Shown here piece by piece: positions 47,801 through 59,067 of a stretch of 64,000 nt of DNA. This DNA comes from Quercus robur. Taxonomy: Eukaryota > Streptophyta > Magnoliopsida > Fagales > Fagaceae. Where the stretch lies: the NCBI RefSeq assembly GCF_932294415.1, contig NC_065538.1, positions 53,356,343-53,420,342 of the forward strand, read 5' to 3'. A model generated the notes under the pieces. That model ran no database searches and had not been told where the DNA came from. It saw nothing but the letters and a program-made list of their open reading frames with translations. The translations under genes and the position numbers were made by a program. Position 1 is the stretch's first letter; the number at the start of each line of letters is the position of its first letter.

Positions 47801-48603
47801 GATGGACTTGTTATGAATTTAATGAGCGGATTTTACCATAAATGTGAGATGAGAACACATTATTCACCGTGCTTCTAAGGTACCTAAGAATTACTCGAGA
47901 ATATATATACGCATGTATTAGATAATTATTAATTGTTAATTGAGAATTTACTTTAGATGCAAAGTTTCAGGAAGTAAACAGTGAACAAAGGCCACTATTA
48001 GAGGAATATACAATGCACGCTCCAAAATTGTTGAGTGGAATGAAAAATCAGACTTATTATGCGTTATTTGAATTGAATGAGATTTATTTTGGTCAATTTA
48101 TACAGTTGTACCTTAAAAAAAAATGTGAAACAGGACCATAATTAACTTAATGATGAGAATTCTTTGCGGTCATTATGGTCGGCCAACGTGAATAAGATAC
48201 ATTAAAACAAAAAGAAACATGATAATATTAATAACGCACCAATGACATCAGTGATCAGAAGATAGATGAAAGCAAAGCAAAAGGGTATCGAAAAGCAATC
48301 ACATGGATAATGCAAAGAATAAACAACAAAGATTTTGTTTATTTTTACGTACCGGGGGTGAATCAAGGCGCGGTTGTCGAAAGATAAGTAGAAGGCGGCG
48401 CAGAGAACGACGACAATCACCCACCGCAACCAAATACACCTCGGAAATGTGGTGAGGAAGAGGAAGCGTAGGGCAGTCACGAATACACCCATCAAAGCCA
48501 CGGGTATAGCTACATCCAGAACTCTATCCCTCACCCTTTCTATGAAATACTCAAAGACGATGAAGACAACGATCACAGAGAGGATGATGAGGCACTCCTT
48601 CAT
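44860..48603 (-). CDS. Four-exon gene for a 177-residue membrane-anchored coiled-coil protein
   Basis: Exons 48603-48353, 45467-45337, 45261-45124 and 44873-44860 join in phase with canonical GT/AG borders (CG|G gives Arg, G|AA Glu, G|AT Asp) into 178 codons including the stop, with no break. Residues 4-19, about 30-52 and 58-74 are hydrophobic helices (LIILSVIVVFIVFEYF, AIPVALMGVFVTALRFLFL, WVIVVVLCAAFYLSF). The remaining hundred residues are charged and helical (WKERYFKSEESYQKQWRQKI, EKNVLQKQCIEDKNTLTINS, EQLEVAKEKIQELERRC), a likely cytosolic coiled coil. The layout recalls BAP31-like ER proteins, but I see no sequence match and do not assign the family. Intron 1 (2.9 kb) holds an antisense LINE fragment. 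The last exon is tiny and the least certain part. This is the only complete gene model in the window. Confidence 0.65.
45800..47510 (+). mobile_element. LINE-C: reverse-transcriptase to zf-RVT fragment in a host intron
   Basis: Plus-strand L1-type ORF2 piece truncated at both ends. The first frame (45807-46394) covers the second half of the reverse transcriptase (GLRQGDPISPYLFQLC, SHLLFADDSIVFCR with an intact FADD at 46092-46103, EKYLGLPPLIGRGKRK). After one stop the frame 46408-47400 covers the connection (MAWVSWKKLCTPKERGGMGF) and zf-RVT (HKIKHFMWRACLNILPTKYQ). A frameshift near 47330 puts the zinc-ribbon end (ETTGHALWGC) in another frame. RNase H and the tail are missing. It lies antisense in intron 1 of the gene at 44860-48603. 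The repeat aattatacaaacacagtc at 47492-47509 and 47604-47621 marks its right edge. Confidence 0.85.
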
Positions 48604-49210
48604 TCTGTAAGAGTTTGGATTTTCAATCGGTAAGGGTTTTGATAGGGTTTTAGGTTCGAAAAAGTTATATAGTAGTAGGACAGAGTTAAATCGGATGGTC
48701 TGTACTTATTGGATTTTGAATCGAATGGTCCATATGGGTTTTGATAGGGTTTAAGCTGACAGAGTGCGTGTTTGTGTTTGTGTTTGTGTGAGTGTTTGTG
48801 TTTGTTATTTTGGTCCGGATAAAAACCACCTAGGTCCATGTCCGAATCCAAGTCCAATTTCAGTTCAGTGTTTTTTTTTTTTTTGGGGGTGGGGGGGTGT
48901 TGTGTGCGGGGGTGGGTTGATAGAGTAGAGACAACAAAAAAAATTGAAACCATGAATGAATAGGATTGAGATGCAGTGAAGTGAAGTGAAGTGAGAAAAT
49001 AGTGGGAAAAAAAAAATATGTGAAGAAAGAAGAAGAAGATGAAGAAGATGAAGTTGAAGAAGAAGGTGAGCAGTAGATGGAGAGATCTGTGGGTCCGTGG
49101 CTTGACCCGATTTTGAAGGATATAAACAAATACATTAATTCAAGCCACGTGGCTTGACCCGATTTTGAAGGATATAAACAAATACATTAATTCAAGCCAC
49201 GTGGCAACGA
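48604..49210 (-). promoter_or_regulatory. Upstream region of the 177-residue gene, with two G-boxes
   Basis: Directly upstream of the start lie GT-rich (gtttgtgtttgt, 48773-48800) and GA-rich (about 49020-49070) tracts typical of plant promoters and leaders. A 52-bp tandem duplication (about 49097-49202) ends each unit in ccacgtggc. The perfect 16-bp palindrome caagccacgtggcttg (49141-49156) and a second ccacgtgg (49197-49204) are G-box cores bound by bZIP and bHLH factors in plants. The regulatory role is inferred from position, about 540-600 bp before the start codon. Confidence 0.45.
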
Positions 49211-49820
49211 ACCAGGATATTTTTAATAATATTAACCAAAAAAATATAGAAGCTAATTACTTAATGCTACCCAAAAAGAGGAACTAATTACTTAATTAAT
49301 GCCATTATTAAACACCGGTTGTCAGTTAAAGTAATCACATCCCAATAAAACTCTTTTTCTATTTCTCCTTCGTGTTATTCCATAACTAAAATTTTTATGC
49401 TGTAATTTTTGCTTCAATTTTAATGTGTCAGTCGCTTTGAATAAACTCGTCATAATTTTGACTGCTTAAGTGAGCTTATAAATTCATCTTTTTACTTTTA
49501 TTCAAATTAACGTGTGTAACAATTGTTGTCTATTTTAATATTAGAAATTTTTTTTAAAGCATTTTTCCATATACAAACCATTTTTCTAAAGCACCGACCC
49601 CAGATTATGTATTCTAAACTATATTTTATTAAAATATCATATTTTTATTACAGTATATTTTAATGTCTTTTTTTTTTTCCTCTCTCTCTCTCTCCCATAT
49701 TCTCCCTTGCCTTCTACCAAACTACATCAACAAATTAAATAACGCCAACAAATAAATCCAACTAGAACAACCAAATCAACAATGTGCATTTGATAATCAG
49801 GACAACCATGTCCAATTCTT

Positions 49821-49850
49821 TTTTCTTTTTCTTTTTCTTTTTTGATTAGA
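49821..49850 (-). mobile_element. Tail-only micro-insertion with 14-bp direct repeats
   Basis: The repeat catgtccaattctt at 49807-49820 and 49851-49864 brackets a T-rich piece (ttttcttttt.. ending gattaga). On the minus strand this is tctaatc followed by an A-rich tail with spaced G. Confidence 0.65.
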
Positions 49851-49864
49851 CATGTCCAATTCTT

Positions 49865-51713
49865 TACAATCTCCAATATCAACCCCATTTGTTTAGCTAA
49901 CAAAACAAAATTTTCACAACAATAATCAATCAAAAGTGGGGTTACTGAAATTAAAAATTAGACTCAGAGTTGTACAAATCTATCAATGTTGCCTAGTAGC
50001 GACACAAAGTTGAGAAGGACAGCACCTTGAGAAGAAGATCGGTGCCACCCAGTAGATACACAAACCTAAAAGCAAAAACCAAACTGCTCATCAAAGATCT
50101 AACCTAGTTGGTGCTGCCAAGAAAAAATCAAACTAAGTTCCTAATTGGAGGACAATCTAATTGTTGTAATGGAGAAGATTGACCGGCAAAGGAAGTTGAA
50201 GGAGACAGAGAGGATGAGTAGCAAGAGAGAATGAGAAGTAAAAGGGGAGAGAGAGTATCAATGTGAGGGAGACAAAAATGAAAAGTGAAAATAATATTTA
50301 AAAAATATGAAAATTAATTAAGAAAATAATATGATACAAAGCTACACTAACTGTGTAAGAGCATTCACAATAAGTGTACACAAAAAATTCGTAAATGATA
50401 AATCACACGGTCACAAAATAGTGTAACAAATTATCAATTTATATTGATTTGTATATATTTGAGTATAATCCTCTGTATGACCTTTTACAATGAAAAAATA
50501 TAATAAAATTCTCCTGATTCGATCTCCAGGAAACTTTACATTCTGAAGGGTTATGAAGCTTGATATTGAATTGTACTTTGATGTCTCCAAGTTGGATTTG
50601 TGATTGGATGTATTTGAGTTTTGATTTGAAGTTGAGGGTCGTTGGTTTGATCTCAAACTAAAATGAAGGAAAATCCCTATTTTGATTTGAAGAAGTAAAA
50701 ATGAGCCTTGATTTTAAGGGAGCAAGGGTGCTCTTTTGGACTTAAAGATGACTCTTTATTTTTGTAGAGTATCAGTAGGGTTTTTCTCTCTCCCTTTTCT
50801 CATATGACAAGCATCTATTTATATGTAACTCAATAGCATTTGATTTAAAATTTTCTCTCAGCATTTATTGAGAATTAATTATAAATTTAATTTGGTCTTT
50901 CGCTTAATAAGAACTTTCTATATGAGTCTTTTCTTCTGATGTTGCCACATGGATTTCTTCATTTGATGTTGTCACGTGACTTGATTTCATTTGCTGATTG
51001 TCCACATCATTAATAAGAGATTAATTTGATCACAAATATTTGATCATGAACAATCGGACGATTGTAAATACATCATAAAATTTTGATGCCTACCAATGGT
51101 TGTATCACTATGCACTATTTCCTAAGTTTGGACTTTAAACAAATCAATCAATAAACAAAAATAAGCTTAGTACATACAATTCAAGGACGCGGTATACACC
51201 ATCAATGTAGTTGCAATTGTAGATGAGAGTTTTGTTGTCATAGAGTGGCCTAGAATTCACTTGTGTTGTCATCTAGCTTTGGCCTTTACCACCGCATGGG
51301 TCCACATTGAAACTCTAGTCTTTCTTTCCCAATTGTTTAGCTATTTCAACAAGAGCATTCACTACACAAATTATTTGTCATAAAGTAGTGTAGTACACTA
51401 GTACGTCAAAAAATTTAATCAACAAGAGTGGGATTGGAATTGAGGGGGTTCATGGTGCTGTCGTCGCAGCCGATCACCGCCCTCCTTCCTTGAGCAATTG
51501 AATCCAATAGTGGGCTTTTTAATTGGGCCGACTGGTATTTAGCCAACCCAATATTGGTCAGATTAACGACATATTTAAATAAATAAAAAATAAAATAAAC
51601 ACACACACACACAAGGGATTGGAACAGGCTTTAACACCATAATCTTAGTTTTTTATTACGATTTATCAATAATTTAAATTATTAATCTTATTTCCATATA
51701 TATGTAAGAATAT
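49865..51713. other. Spacer without recognised gene
   Basis: Short frames only (50411-50656 minus, 51415-51612 minus), none with a domain. The stretch 51210-51330 resembles 2370-2470. Confidence 0.45.
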
Positions 51714-51719
51714 TTAGTT

Positions 51720-54700
51720 TTTTAAGGAAGGAAGGTAGCTCATATGGTTCCACCAATCCGGTGCTAATGCAGGTGTTCTCTTCATAAAGCATGGCCAAAC
51801 CAGAATAGAGATCTTAGGGTTAAGGTCACCAACAAGTAATACATTAGTAGATTTGAAGTCTCTATGAACAATTTTTAGTGTTGATTCCTCATGTAAGAAA
51901 GCTAGACCTCTTGCTATGCCAACACATATTTTCTGCCATGCAGGCCAGTCCAATTTTAATCGGCCACCAACAGGACCTAAATTAGACCAAATGTAACGAA
52001 TAATTTCATGGGAGGTGGGGACATTATGGTCTACACATAGAATTAGACCTATAATGATAGTTGATTTTTTTGGACTCGATTGATCGTGATTGGTGTTGAT
52101 GGCAGTTTCAAGGAGGCTAAAGTGTGTAGTGTTATTTTGAATGGCGAATGGCAACAGAGACCACCTAGAAGTGATTCTGTAAGAGCTGTCTAGTTAGGAT
52201 GCTTGCTGGATTAGTTGCATGACGAAGATAAGGTGAGGTGGACTCTTACCATAAGTTGTGTTTTTTCCTGCCATTATGCTTGGGAAGCCATTAGAGTAAG
52301 GAGTAGTGATGTGGATTGGTGGAAATTGGTGTTGGATGCTGCTGTCATCCTTAAGTAGGGCTTTATCTTGTAGTTGGCTATTAAAAACAGGCTATCTACT
52401 TGAGATAGGATGACTTCATGGGGTTGGCATGGTAGTTTACTTAGTATTTTCTGCAGGAGCAGGGCAGAATGCAGGGACCATTTCTTTCAAAGTGTTTGGA
52501 AGCAGGTGAATTGGTTCTGTCTTGGCAGAAGTGTCGCCTGTGACTGGTTGGAGTTGATGCAATGGGGGTGTTCTCAACTGGTTAGCAAGAAATTTGCAGT
52601 AAGAGTGGGTAAACTTGTTGTGCAGCCACGGTATATCACATTTGGAGGTTTAGAAATCAGATACCACATTAGGGCCCTTGATTTCGGAGTCACATCGTGA
52701 AGAATATCTTGAATGATGTGAGATAGAGCCTGGGGCTTTTCTTCCTTCTAAACTTTCAGTCAGTGATCAAGCTCTCTGCTCTAAGATGAGAATTCAGCTG
52801 TGAATGAGCTCTGTTATGTGCTGCCAGATTTTCTTCCCTGCTTTTGTTGTTTGTAGTAGGCTGCTGGCAGGGGTTGTCATTGTGTCTGGGGTTTGGGAGG
52901 TTCATCTGTTGTCCCATGGTGCTTATGGAGGACCTGAAATCGATTTCTAGAACCAATCAATGAAATTCTTGATTAGTGTTTTTCCTCATTCTGCTATTAT
53001 CAACATAAATTGCATGGTAAGGTATAAAACATTAACTTACCAAACAAAGCATTGTTTTCCATGTACTCATATTCCAACAATAATTGTTTCCCTAAATACA
53101 ACATCCATAGAGTCTAACAAGATTTGGATGTTGTAAACCAGATATCATGCCTATTTTATTCACAAATTCACGGCTTCCTTGCCTTGATTTTGATGAGAGT
53201 TGCTTAACCGCAATTACATTACTATCAGATAGTATTCCCAGCATCAATATACATTTTCAGGCATGTATTTCATCGTTTATCTCTTCAAATTTCCAAGATT
53301 AATAAGGAAATAAAAATAAAAGGATGAAACAAAAAATCATTCTAGAATAGAAAAAGAGTTGTCAGATACCATATAAACTAATCCAAAACCACACTCCCCC
53401 AGTGTTTGCAGCATTGAAGTTATTAGTGGCAGCTTTTATTTGTCTATATGTAAAAAAAAATTAAAAAAAAATTAAAAAAATGCAGTTTGCAGGTCTATAT
53501 GCATAACAAGACCAATTTTTTAACCAACTTACTAAATGCAAGCCTCTTGATTAGTTAGATGAATCTTAAAGAAGAGAAGAAAATTAAATGCCTTTGTAAG
53601 GCACCATATTGTAGTTGCGCACACAGAAGCTGTAAAGGGTGGGTGGGTGTGGAGAAAGATATATGAAGTACAAAAAACCCCAAGTTTTTAGATTTTGTCT
53701 TTTGCTTCTTTCTCAATCACAAGTACTTTATAGGGAATATAAAAAACTAAATGAAAAGGTGAATATTCCATTCATTTATCATAGAATGAGATGTGCTTGA
53801 CAATTGTCACAAGACCATTTGAAATAAGAACATAAAACAGACAAACCAATTTCATGTGACTTTGTGGACAAGCTGAAAGTGAATTCTTTCAAAATTTATA
53901 ATCTTCTCTATATCAGAAGCTTGGCTTATGCAAATCTTTATACATCACTCAACTACAGTGAAATTAAGCTAACCATGCAATATTCATTTGAAAAAAATTA
54001 TTTTATTTTAAAAAAAGAAGCTATGATAATAGTTTTTTTTTGTTGTTGCATGATTCCCTGGGCTCATTATGATCAAAATTGGAACTAAATGACATGATTC
54101 ATCATGCATCATCCCAAAGAAAAGTTCTATGCTCTGAGCCCTGCAATCATGCAGTTTCTTTTGAGGTGTACTTTGGAACGCTGATCATCTAGGGAAAGAT
54201 AAAAGAAAAAGAAAAATTTTCATTTTCTATACATTGTTCCAACTTCCTGGCATAGTAGGAGACAATGAATACTGTCTTTTCCAATTTCCACATAAGATTC
54301 GCAAATATTACCATTTTCCTGTGATAACTCCCTCCCAAACAGCCTTTCCACCAAAGAATGCCCAAGATCATTAAAATGAGTAGCCCCATAACTACAGCTC
54401 CAACCATGAGATGAAGCACTATCCAAAGTGAAGTATAAAATTTACCGAAAAATATAATTACACTCCCTATTGCACACTCTAAACACTGTCTTTTGGAATT
54501 GTGTTTTTAAAACACAATTTTTGTTAAAATTGTGAAATCATGTTTTAAAAACAATTTCAATCATGTCACAATGTGTGTACGATGAATGTGTAATAAGCAG
54601 AGTATAACAATCATTATTCATAATATTATGGTAGTAACTTTAAAAATCTGTTTCTTTATACTCACAAGTCAATGCAAAATTGAAGTAGAATTTAAGATGT

Positions 54701-54776
54701 AAACCCTTACTGATTAGAATCTTTGCCCTTGATCCATTCCGGAATAGGCCCAACAAGCAAGTCACTTATCAGACAC
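51720..54776 (-). pseudogene. LRR-VIII-2 receptor-like kinase, pseudogene 3 (3' half)
   Basis: Minus-strand exons: last LRR (54776-54711; LLVGPIPEWIKGKDSN), membrane helix (about 54430-54325; HLMVGAVVMGLLILMILGIL, WWKGCLGG), P-loop exon (about 53470-53370; YRQIKAATNNFNAAN), N-lobe (about 53235-53040; [26 protein letters not shown]) and catalytic exon (about 51978-51740; LDWPAWQKICVGIARGLAFL, IVHRDFKSTNVLL). Intron sequences also match pseudogene 1 (for example catcatgcatcatccca at about 54105 and 13250). Both malectin exons, the F-helix exon and the C-terminus are missing. The DFG motif is lost through a small deletion and frame change, and a stop lies after GCCI in the N-lobe. A LINE has landed at the 5' edge of the catalytic exon. 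The LRR exons at 58.0-59.9 kb are probably the 5' half of the same former gene. Confidence 0.8.
51984..52928 (+). mobile_element. LINE-D: 3' fragment of a second plant LINE lineage
   Basis: Compared with pseudogene 1, about 945 bp are inserted beside the catalytic exon, with aggacct(g)aaat on both sides (51972 and 52929) as an imperfect target duplication. The plus strand reads NGEWQQRPPRSDSV, YAWEAIRVRSSDVDWWKLVL, LAIKNRLST and DRMTSWGWHG, then CRSRAECRDHFF and LELMQWGCSQL. These are the zf-RVT and C-terminal parts of a plant LINE distinct from LINE-A to C. Several stops are present. There is no poly(A) tail at the right end. Confidence 0.75.
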
Positions 54777-55079
54777 CTATTTATTAAACAAACAAAAATA
54801 TCACTGGTTGAACACTTAATAGCATGACCATTAGTGAGTTTGGCAGTATTTTCTGGTAGCTGATTTGTTGAAAGGTGAGACCAAATATATATATATATAT
54901 ATATATAAACACACACGGAAGCTTATTTTAATTTTTTTTTTTTTTTTAAAGCTAGTTCATTAGTTGCTAAAAATGGATTTAATAAAATATTCTTGCTATA
55001 ATAATAAGAGGATGTCAATCAGACACTATATTAAAAGGTCCAACTCTATTTTCTCTAGTAAAGACCTAGTTATTTAAGG

Positions 55080-55985
55080 TCATTTTAGGATTATTATAAA
55101 GGAAAATCTTAATTCCTCAAGTAAATGCTTAATCCACATAAGCTCATATGATGTGTGTGCCATGGCTCTATACTCAACCTCTACACTAGACTTGGCAATA
55201 ACAGCTTGTTTCTTACTTCTCCAAGTAATCAGATTTCCTCCCAGAAAAGTGCAATACCCAACAGTGGATTTTCTATCTGATGGTGATCCAACCCAATCAG
55301 CATCAGTGTAGGCTTCTACCCGTAGGTGACCATTAGCTTTATACAAAAGACCACAGCTTGGATGTGCTTTAAGATACCTCACAATCCAAATAAAAACCCC
55401 CACTTGAAATCCATACCAACACCAAAAAAAAAAAGCCCAATCCACCACTAAACATCAATCAACAAAGTCTAGTCCAACAAATCAACCCAAGGCTGCCTGA
55501 ACAGATAATCAGAGAACGTATTGAAGAAGAGATGAAAATCAGACCATGGTTGAAACCCCCAGTTGAAAAACTCCGGCAACGGTGATAGGGTACAGGAGCG
55601 GCAGCGCGAGAACCCGTGAGTGGGCTAGGATGGGTCACCGGAGGAGGGTGAGCCCTGCCTCTCTTGCGGTCAGGTGATGTCGATCTGATGTCGCAAGACC
55701 TGAGAGAGGGTCACCGGCGCTGGACAACTCCTTCATCCACTAAATTGAGATCGTCAAAGGTCTCTGTTAGGGTCATCGCAGCTAGCAAGGTGCTGTTATG
55801 GTTGCTGGTGACAACAGTATCAGTGGGTGGTGGTCGTAGGATTAACAGCAGCAGTGGGTTGGTGGCTCTAACACCATGTTGTTTATGGTAAAGGTGTTTA
55901 GGGTTTGATAAGTCAACCCTAACACAAAATATTATTTATATATAAAGTACATGATATTACTGTTTTGCCCCTATTCCTCATAACA
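55080..55985 (-). mobile_element. Copia (Ty1) LTR retrotransposon, internally deleted fossil
   Basis: The parts lie in one orientation on the minus strand. A short LTR-like end (about 55985 to 55877) starts TGTTA and ends AACA. It is followed at once by TGGTGTTAGAGCC (55876-55864), which resembles the primer-binding site for initiator methionine tRNA. Next comes a GC-rich leader, and then the RNase H domain of Copia (55448-55080; VEAYTDADWVGSPSDRKSTV, LITWRSKKQAVIAKSSVEVE). Most of the gag-pol region and the second LTR are absent. The element is broken by at least one large internal loss and looks old. It sits between receptor-kinase pseudogene 3 and the POLLENLESS3-like block. Confidence 0.75.
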
Positions 55986-56802
55986 ATAGTAATATGCATA
56001 CAACAATATAGGCTGGCCTTGCCTTTGTCACTCCTACCATTTTACTAGACGCTAAAACTTACACATGTTATTAGGAGTAGAACATTTTTCTGGACTATAT
56101 ATTTCAGCAAGGTCTTATTATGGGTAAACTTAAATGAAATAAGACCTTTATATCAAAGTTCCCATCACTACTGCAACAAGATCTAGTAATTAATCCCTAA
56201 ACCTTTTTAGTTGATACAAGCATTTCACCCAACTAACCTTTTCTACAGTGATGAAATATTTGTAACTAGCTAAACGGCAAATGACAAAGAATGGCAAGTA
56301 AAATATAAGAAACTATTTATTGGATAAAACTGGTTTTAGTTTTACCTTGTAGAGTTCAACTAACACATTGCTAAGAGATTCCTGAGAATCATAAGGGCAG
56401 AGATGACAAAAAGATATTGCCTCATCAGATCAATCCAATTGTTTCATCACAATTTCCTTGTCTATCAACCCGTATACATTTGAAAGGATATTCCAAGAAT
56501 AGAAAACCAACGGGATACAGCTAAGACTACCAAGAAAGGCATTTGAAATTCTACAAAATTTAAAGGTCTAATTAATAAAAATCAATAACATTCAAGAACC
56601 AGGAAATTCCAAAAAGCAAGAGAGCAAAGAAAATCCAAAAAGAAGTTTTTCATTACAAACAAGAACCAAATCAATAGGAACTCACAATTCAATTCAAACA
56701 AATCAGAATCCAGAAAAAACCCATTAGTCCAAACCATATGAAAGCACAAAAAAATCTCTGACCTGAACATGTTTAGCCCTGACATAGGGAGAATCACCAG
56801 CA
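55986..56802 (-). pseudogene. POLLENLESS3/SDI1-type TPR gene block (copy B)
   Basis: Minus-strand order: exon 1 end (56802-56763; PAGDSPYVRAKHVQ before a GTCAGA donor), intron 1 (shared with 39.06-39.2 and 63.0-63.17 kb), exon 2 (about 56465-56346; MKQLD, then ISFCHLCPYDSQESLSNVLV, ELYK) and intron 2 (55986-56285, matching 60930-61225). Exon 2 has lost its first half. Exon 1 is cut at PAGDSP, where the family has more N-terminal residues. The Copia element sits at the left edge and an LRR-XII kinase fragment at the right edge. Confidence 0.8.
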
Positions 56803-56813
56803 GGCATTGGAAG

Positions 56814-57295
56814 GAGTATGGCATGGGTGGTAGGCATCAACTCAGGGGGGTGCATATATGGAATCCTTGTGTTGGAAATGTTCACCGGAAGGAGGCCCAC
56901 TGCTGATATGTTTAAAGATTGTCTCAATCTTCATAACTTTGTTAAGATGGCATTACCAAAAAGACTCATTCAGGTCGTTAACCCAATGCTTTTGCCTAGA
57001 AAACCTGAAAAAATGAGAGCAATAACTACAGCAATAGTGGAAACAGAAGAAGATGGCAATGGCAGTGAAGTTGAACAAACAGAAGAAAATAATAAAATTG
57101 AGTACTTAAGGCAGATGGACGTTGACATGCAAACATGCCTACTCTCAATTCTTAACATTGGACTCATGTTCAATGAAATCCCCAAAAGATAGAATGAGTA
57201 AGAAGGAAGTCATTAAGGAACTAAAATTGATAAAAAATACTTTTGTTGATTTGAGGATCCACAGAGGTAGATTAAATCAACCCCAACTAAGTGGT
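56814..57295 (+). pseudogene. LRR-XII (FLS2/EFR/Xa21-like) receptor kinase, C-terminal fragment
   Basis: Plus strand. It starts at EYGMG and, after a frame slip, reads YGILVLEMFTGRRPTADMFK, then DCLNLHNFVKMALPKRLIQV and VNPMLLPRKPEKM. These are the F and G helices and the lineage-specific tail of LRR-XII kinases. A further frame change gives SPKDRMSKKEVIKELKLIKN, then TF, the normal C-terminal helix. The ATP-binding and catalytic loops and the entire LRR ectodomain are absent. Direction and subfamily differ from every other kinase piece in the window. Its left edge abuts the POLLENLESS3-like exon 1 breakpoint within a few bases. Confidence 0.85.
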
Positions 57296-58013
57296 AAATA
57301 TATTTTATATTATAGGACTATCATAGTCATGAACTTTCTTTCTTTTTTCTTTCAATTCCTAAATTCTTTTAAATTATATAACCAAGAAAGATATTGCATT
57401 TATCTTTTATCACTTCCAGTATATCCTAACTAATTTCATAATTAGATTTTCAGTTCTCATTCACAATCAAAATGTTGGACTAAAATTTTCAACTTATTTA
57501 AATGCACAGCCTTCCTATAATAATACTTGTCCATTTTCTTTTTCCATTTATCGCATGCAATAGCTATTACTGTTGACACTATCAAGGTATACAATGGTGA
57601 GCTAATGAACTTTTTATTAAATGCAGGAGCGTGAAACTACTGAAAGAGACAATCTCTTTAACAATTCCTTGATGAAGTATGCAATTTGGGATTTCTAAGT
57701 GTGTTATAAATCTCGTACAAGTTTAGTCTCACCTGTTGAAATGTTTAATGGGAGATTTTATTTCTCCTTTGCTTTAGGAATCGCCTTCATGTACTGTACT
57801 TGATTCTCTACTACTGTAATTTGAGTTTACGTGCTTGTAGTAATTAATAATCAACGCAATTTCTGAAAGCCACTATGTGAAGGGAATGTATGGTGTCAAA
57901 GATGTCAACTTCGTTATAATTTTGAACGTGTTTATGCAGCACTATTATAGGGTTCAAATAAGAGTAGACATCCCAACATTCCGTATTACCCAACCCACAT
58001 CAGGAGGCCTCCA
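57296..58013. other. Downstream flank of the LRR-XII fragment
   Basis: A possible 3' exon follows an acceptor (aatgcag, about 57626) and reads a short frame, but nothing is recognisable. Probably the 3' flank carried along with the kinase fragment. Confidence 0.35.
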
Positions 58014-59067
58014 CCTTGGAGCTGTCCCCACAGATTGCAAGGGGTCAAAGTGATCTGCATCCAAGAATCCCAACACATACTAGGTAGCTCAATTGAAGAT
58101 GATTTCAGGAGTTTTCTTGAGCTCTTTGCGCCTATAAATTGATATTGCAGCTCCTCAACAACCTTAAATTTATACAAAATTCATGTAAGGAAAACTGATC
58201 TGAGCAATGTATCATTCTAATTTATACCATCTTACAACAAAATAATGACTTACAATTTGCTCATGTTTGTCACACCACGCAAGGACAGAAATTTTGAACC
58301 TTCTCCAAATAAATCACTAATTTGTCTAAATAGAGTTGCATCATCAATTACTGTCAGGAACTTCAAAAATAAATACAATAAATTTAAAACCACATGAATG
58401 TATCTTAGAGGTTAAGAAGCTATAGAACTATTAACTTAGAAGGCAGAAATGCTAGGAGGAATGGGCCCCTAAAGACTTGGATCTCTCTGTTAACAACACA
58501 GCTCAAAAGGATTGAGATCAGATCTGACTCCCTTACTTTACCTTGGAGCTGTCCCCACAGATTGCAAGGGGTCAAAGTGATCTGCATCCAAGAATCCCAA
58601 CACATACTAGGTAGCTCAATTGAAGATGATTTCAGGAGTTTTCTTGAGCTCTTTGCGCCTATAAATTGATATTGCAGCTCCTCAACAACCTTAAATTTAT
58701 ACAAAATTCATGTAAGGAAAACTGATCTGAGCAATGTATCATTCTAATTTATACCATCTTACAACAAAATAATGACTTACAATTTGCTCATGTTTGTCAC
58801 ACCACGCAAGGACAGAAATTTTGAACCTTCTCCAAATAAATCACTAATTTGTCTAAATAGAGTTGCATCATCAATTACTGTCAGGAACTTCAAAAATAAA
58901 TACAATAAATTTAAAACCACATGAATGTATCTTAGAGGTTAAGAAGCTATAGAACTATTAACTTAGAAGGCAGAAATGCTAGGAGGAATGGGCCCCTAAA
59001 GACTTGGATCTCTCTGTTAACAACACAGCTCAAAAGGATTGAGATCAGATCTGACTCCCTTACTTTA
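58014..59067. repeat. 527-bp tandem duplication, two copies with no visible difference
   Basis: Copies 58014-58540 and 58541-59067 both start ccttggagctgtccccacag and end ctcccttacttta. Reading them side by side I find no mismatch. The unit carries three LRR-VIII-2 exon remnants on the minus strand. Absence of divergence means either a very recent duplication, recent gene conversion or an assembly artefact. Confidence 0.9.

Noticed and set aside
48600-49135. Two overlapping minus-strand frames upstream of the intact gene (His/Lys-rich and Ser-rich)
   Set aside because: Composition comes from GT-rich and GA-rich tracts; the position fits promoter and leader sequence rather than coding DNA.
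57122-57433. 103-codon plus-strand frame as a separate gene
   Set aside because: Its middle is the C-terminal helix of the LRR-XII kinase fragment in another frame; the remainder is 3' flank.
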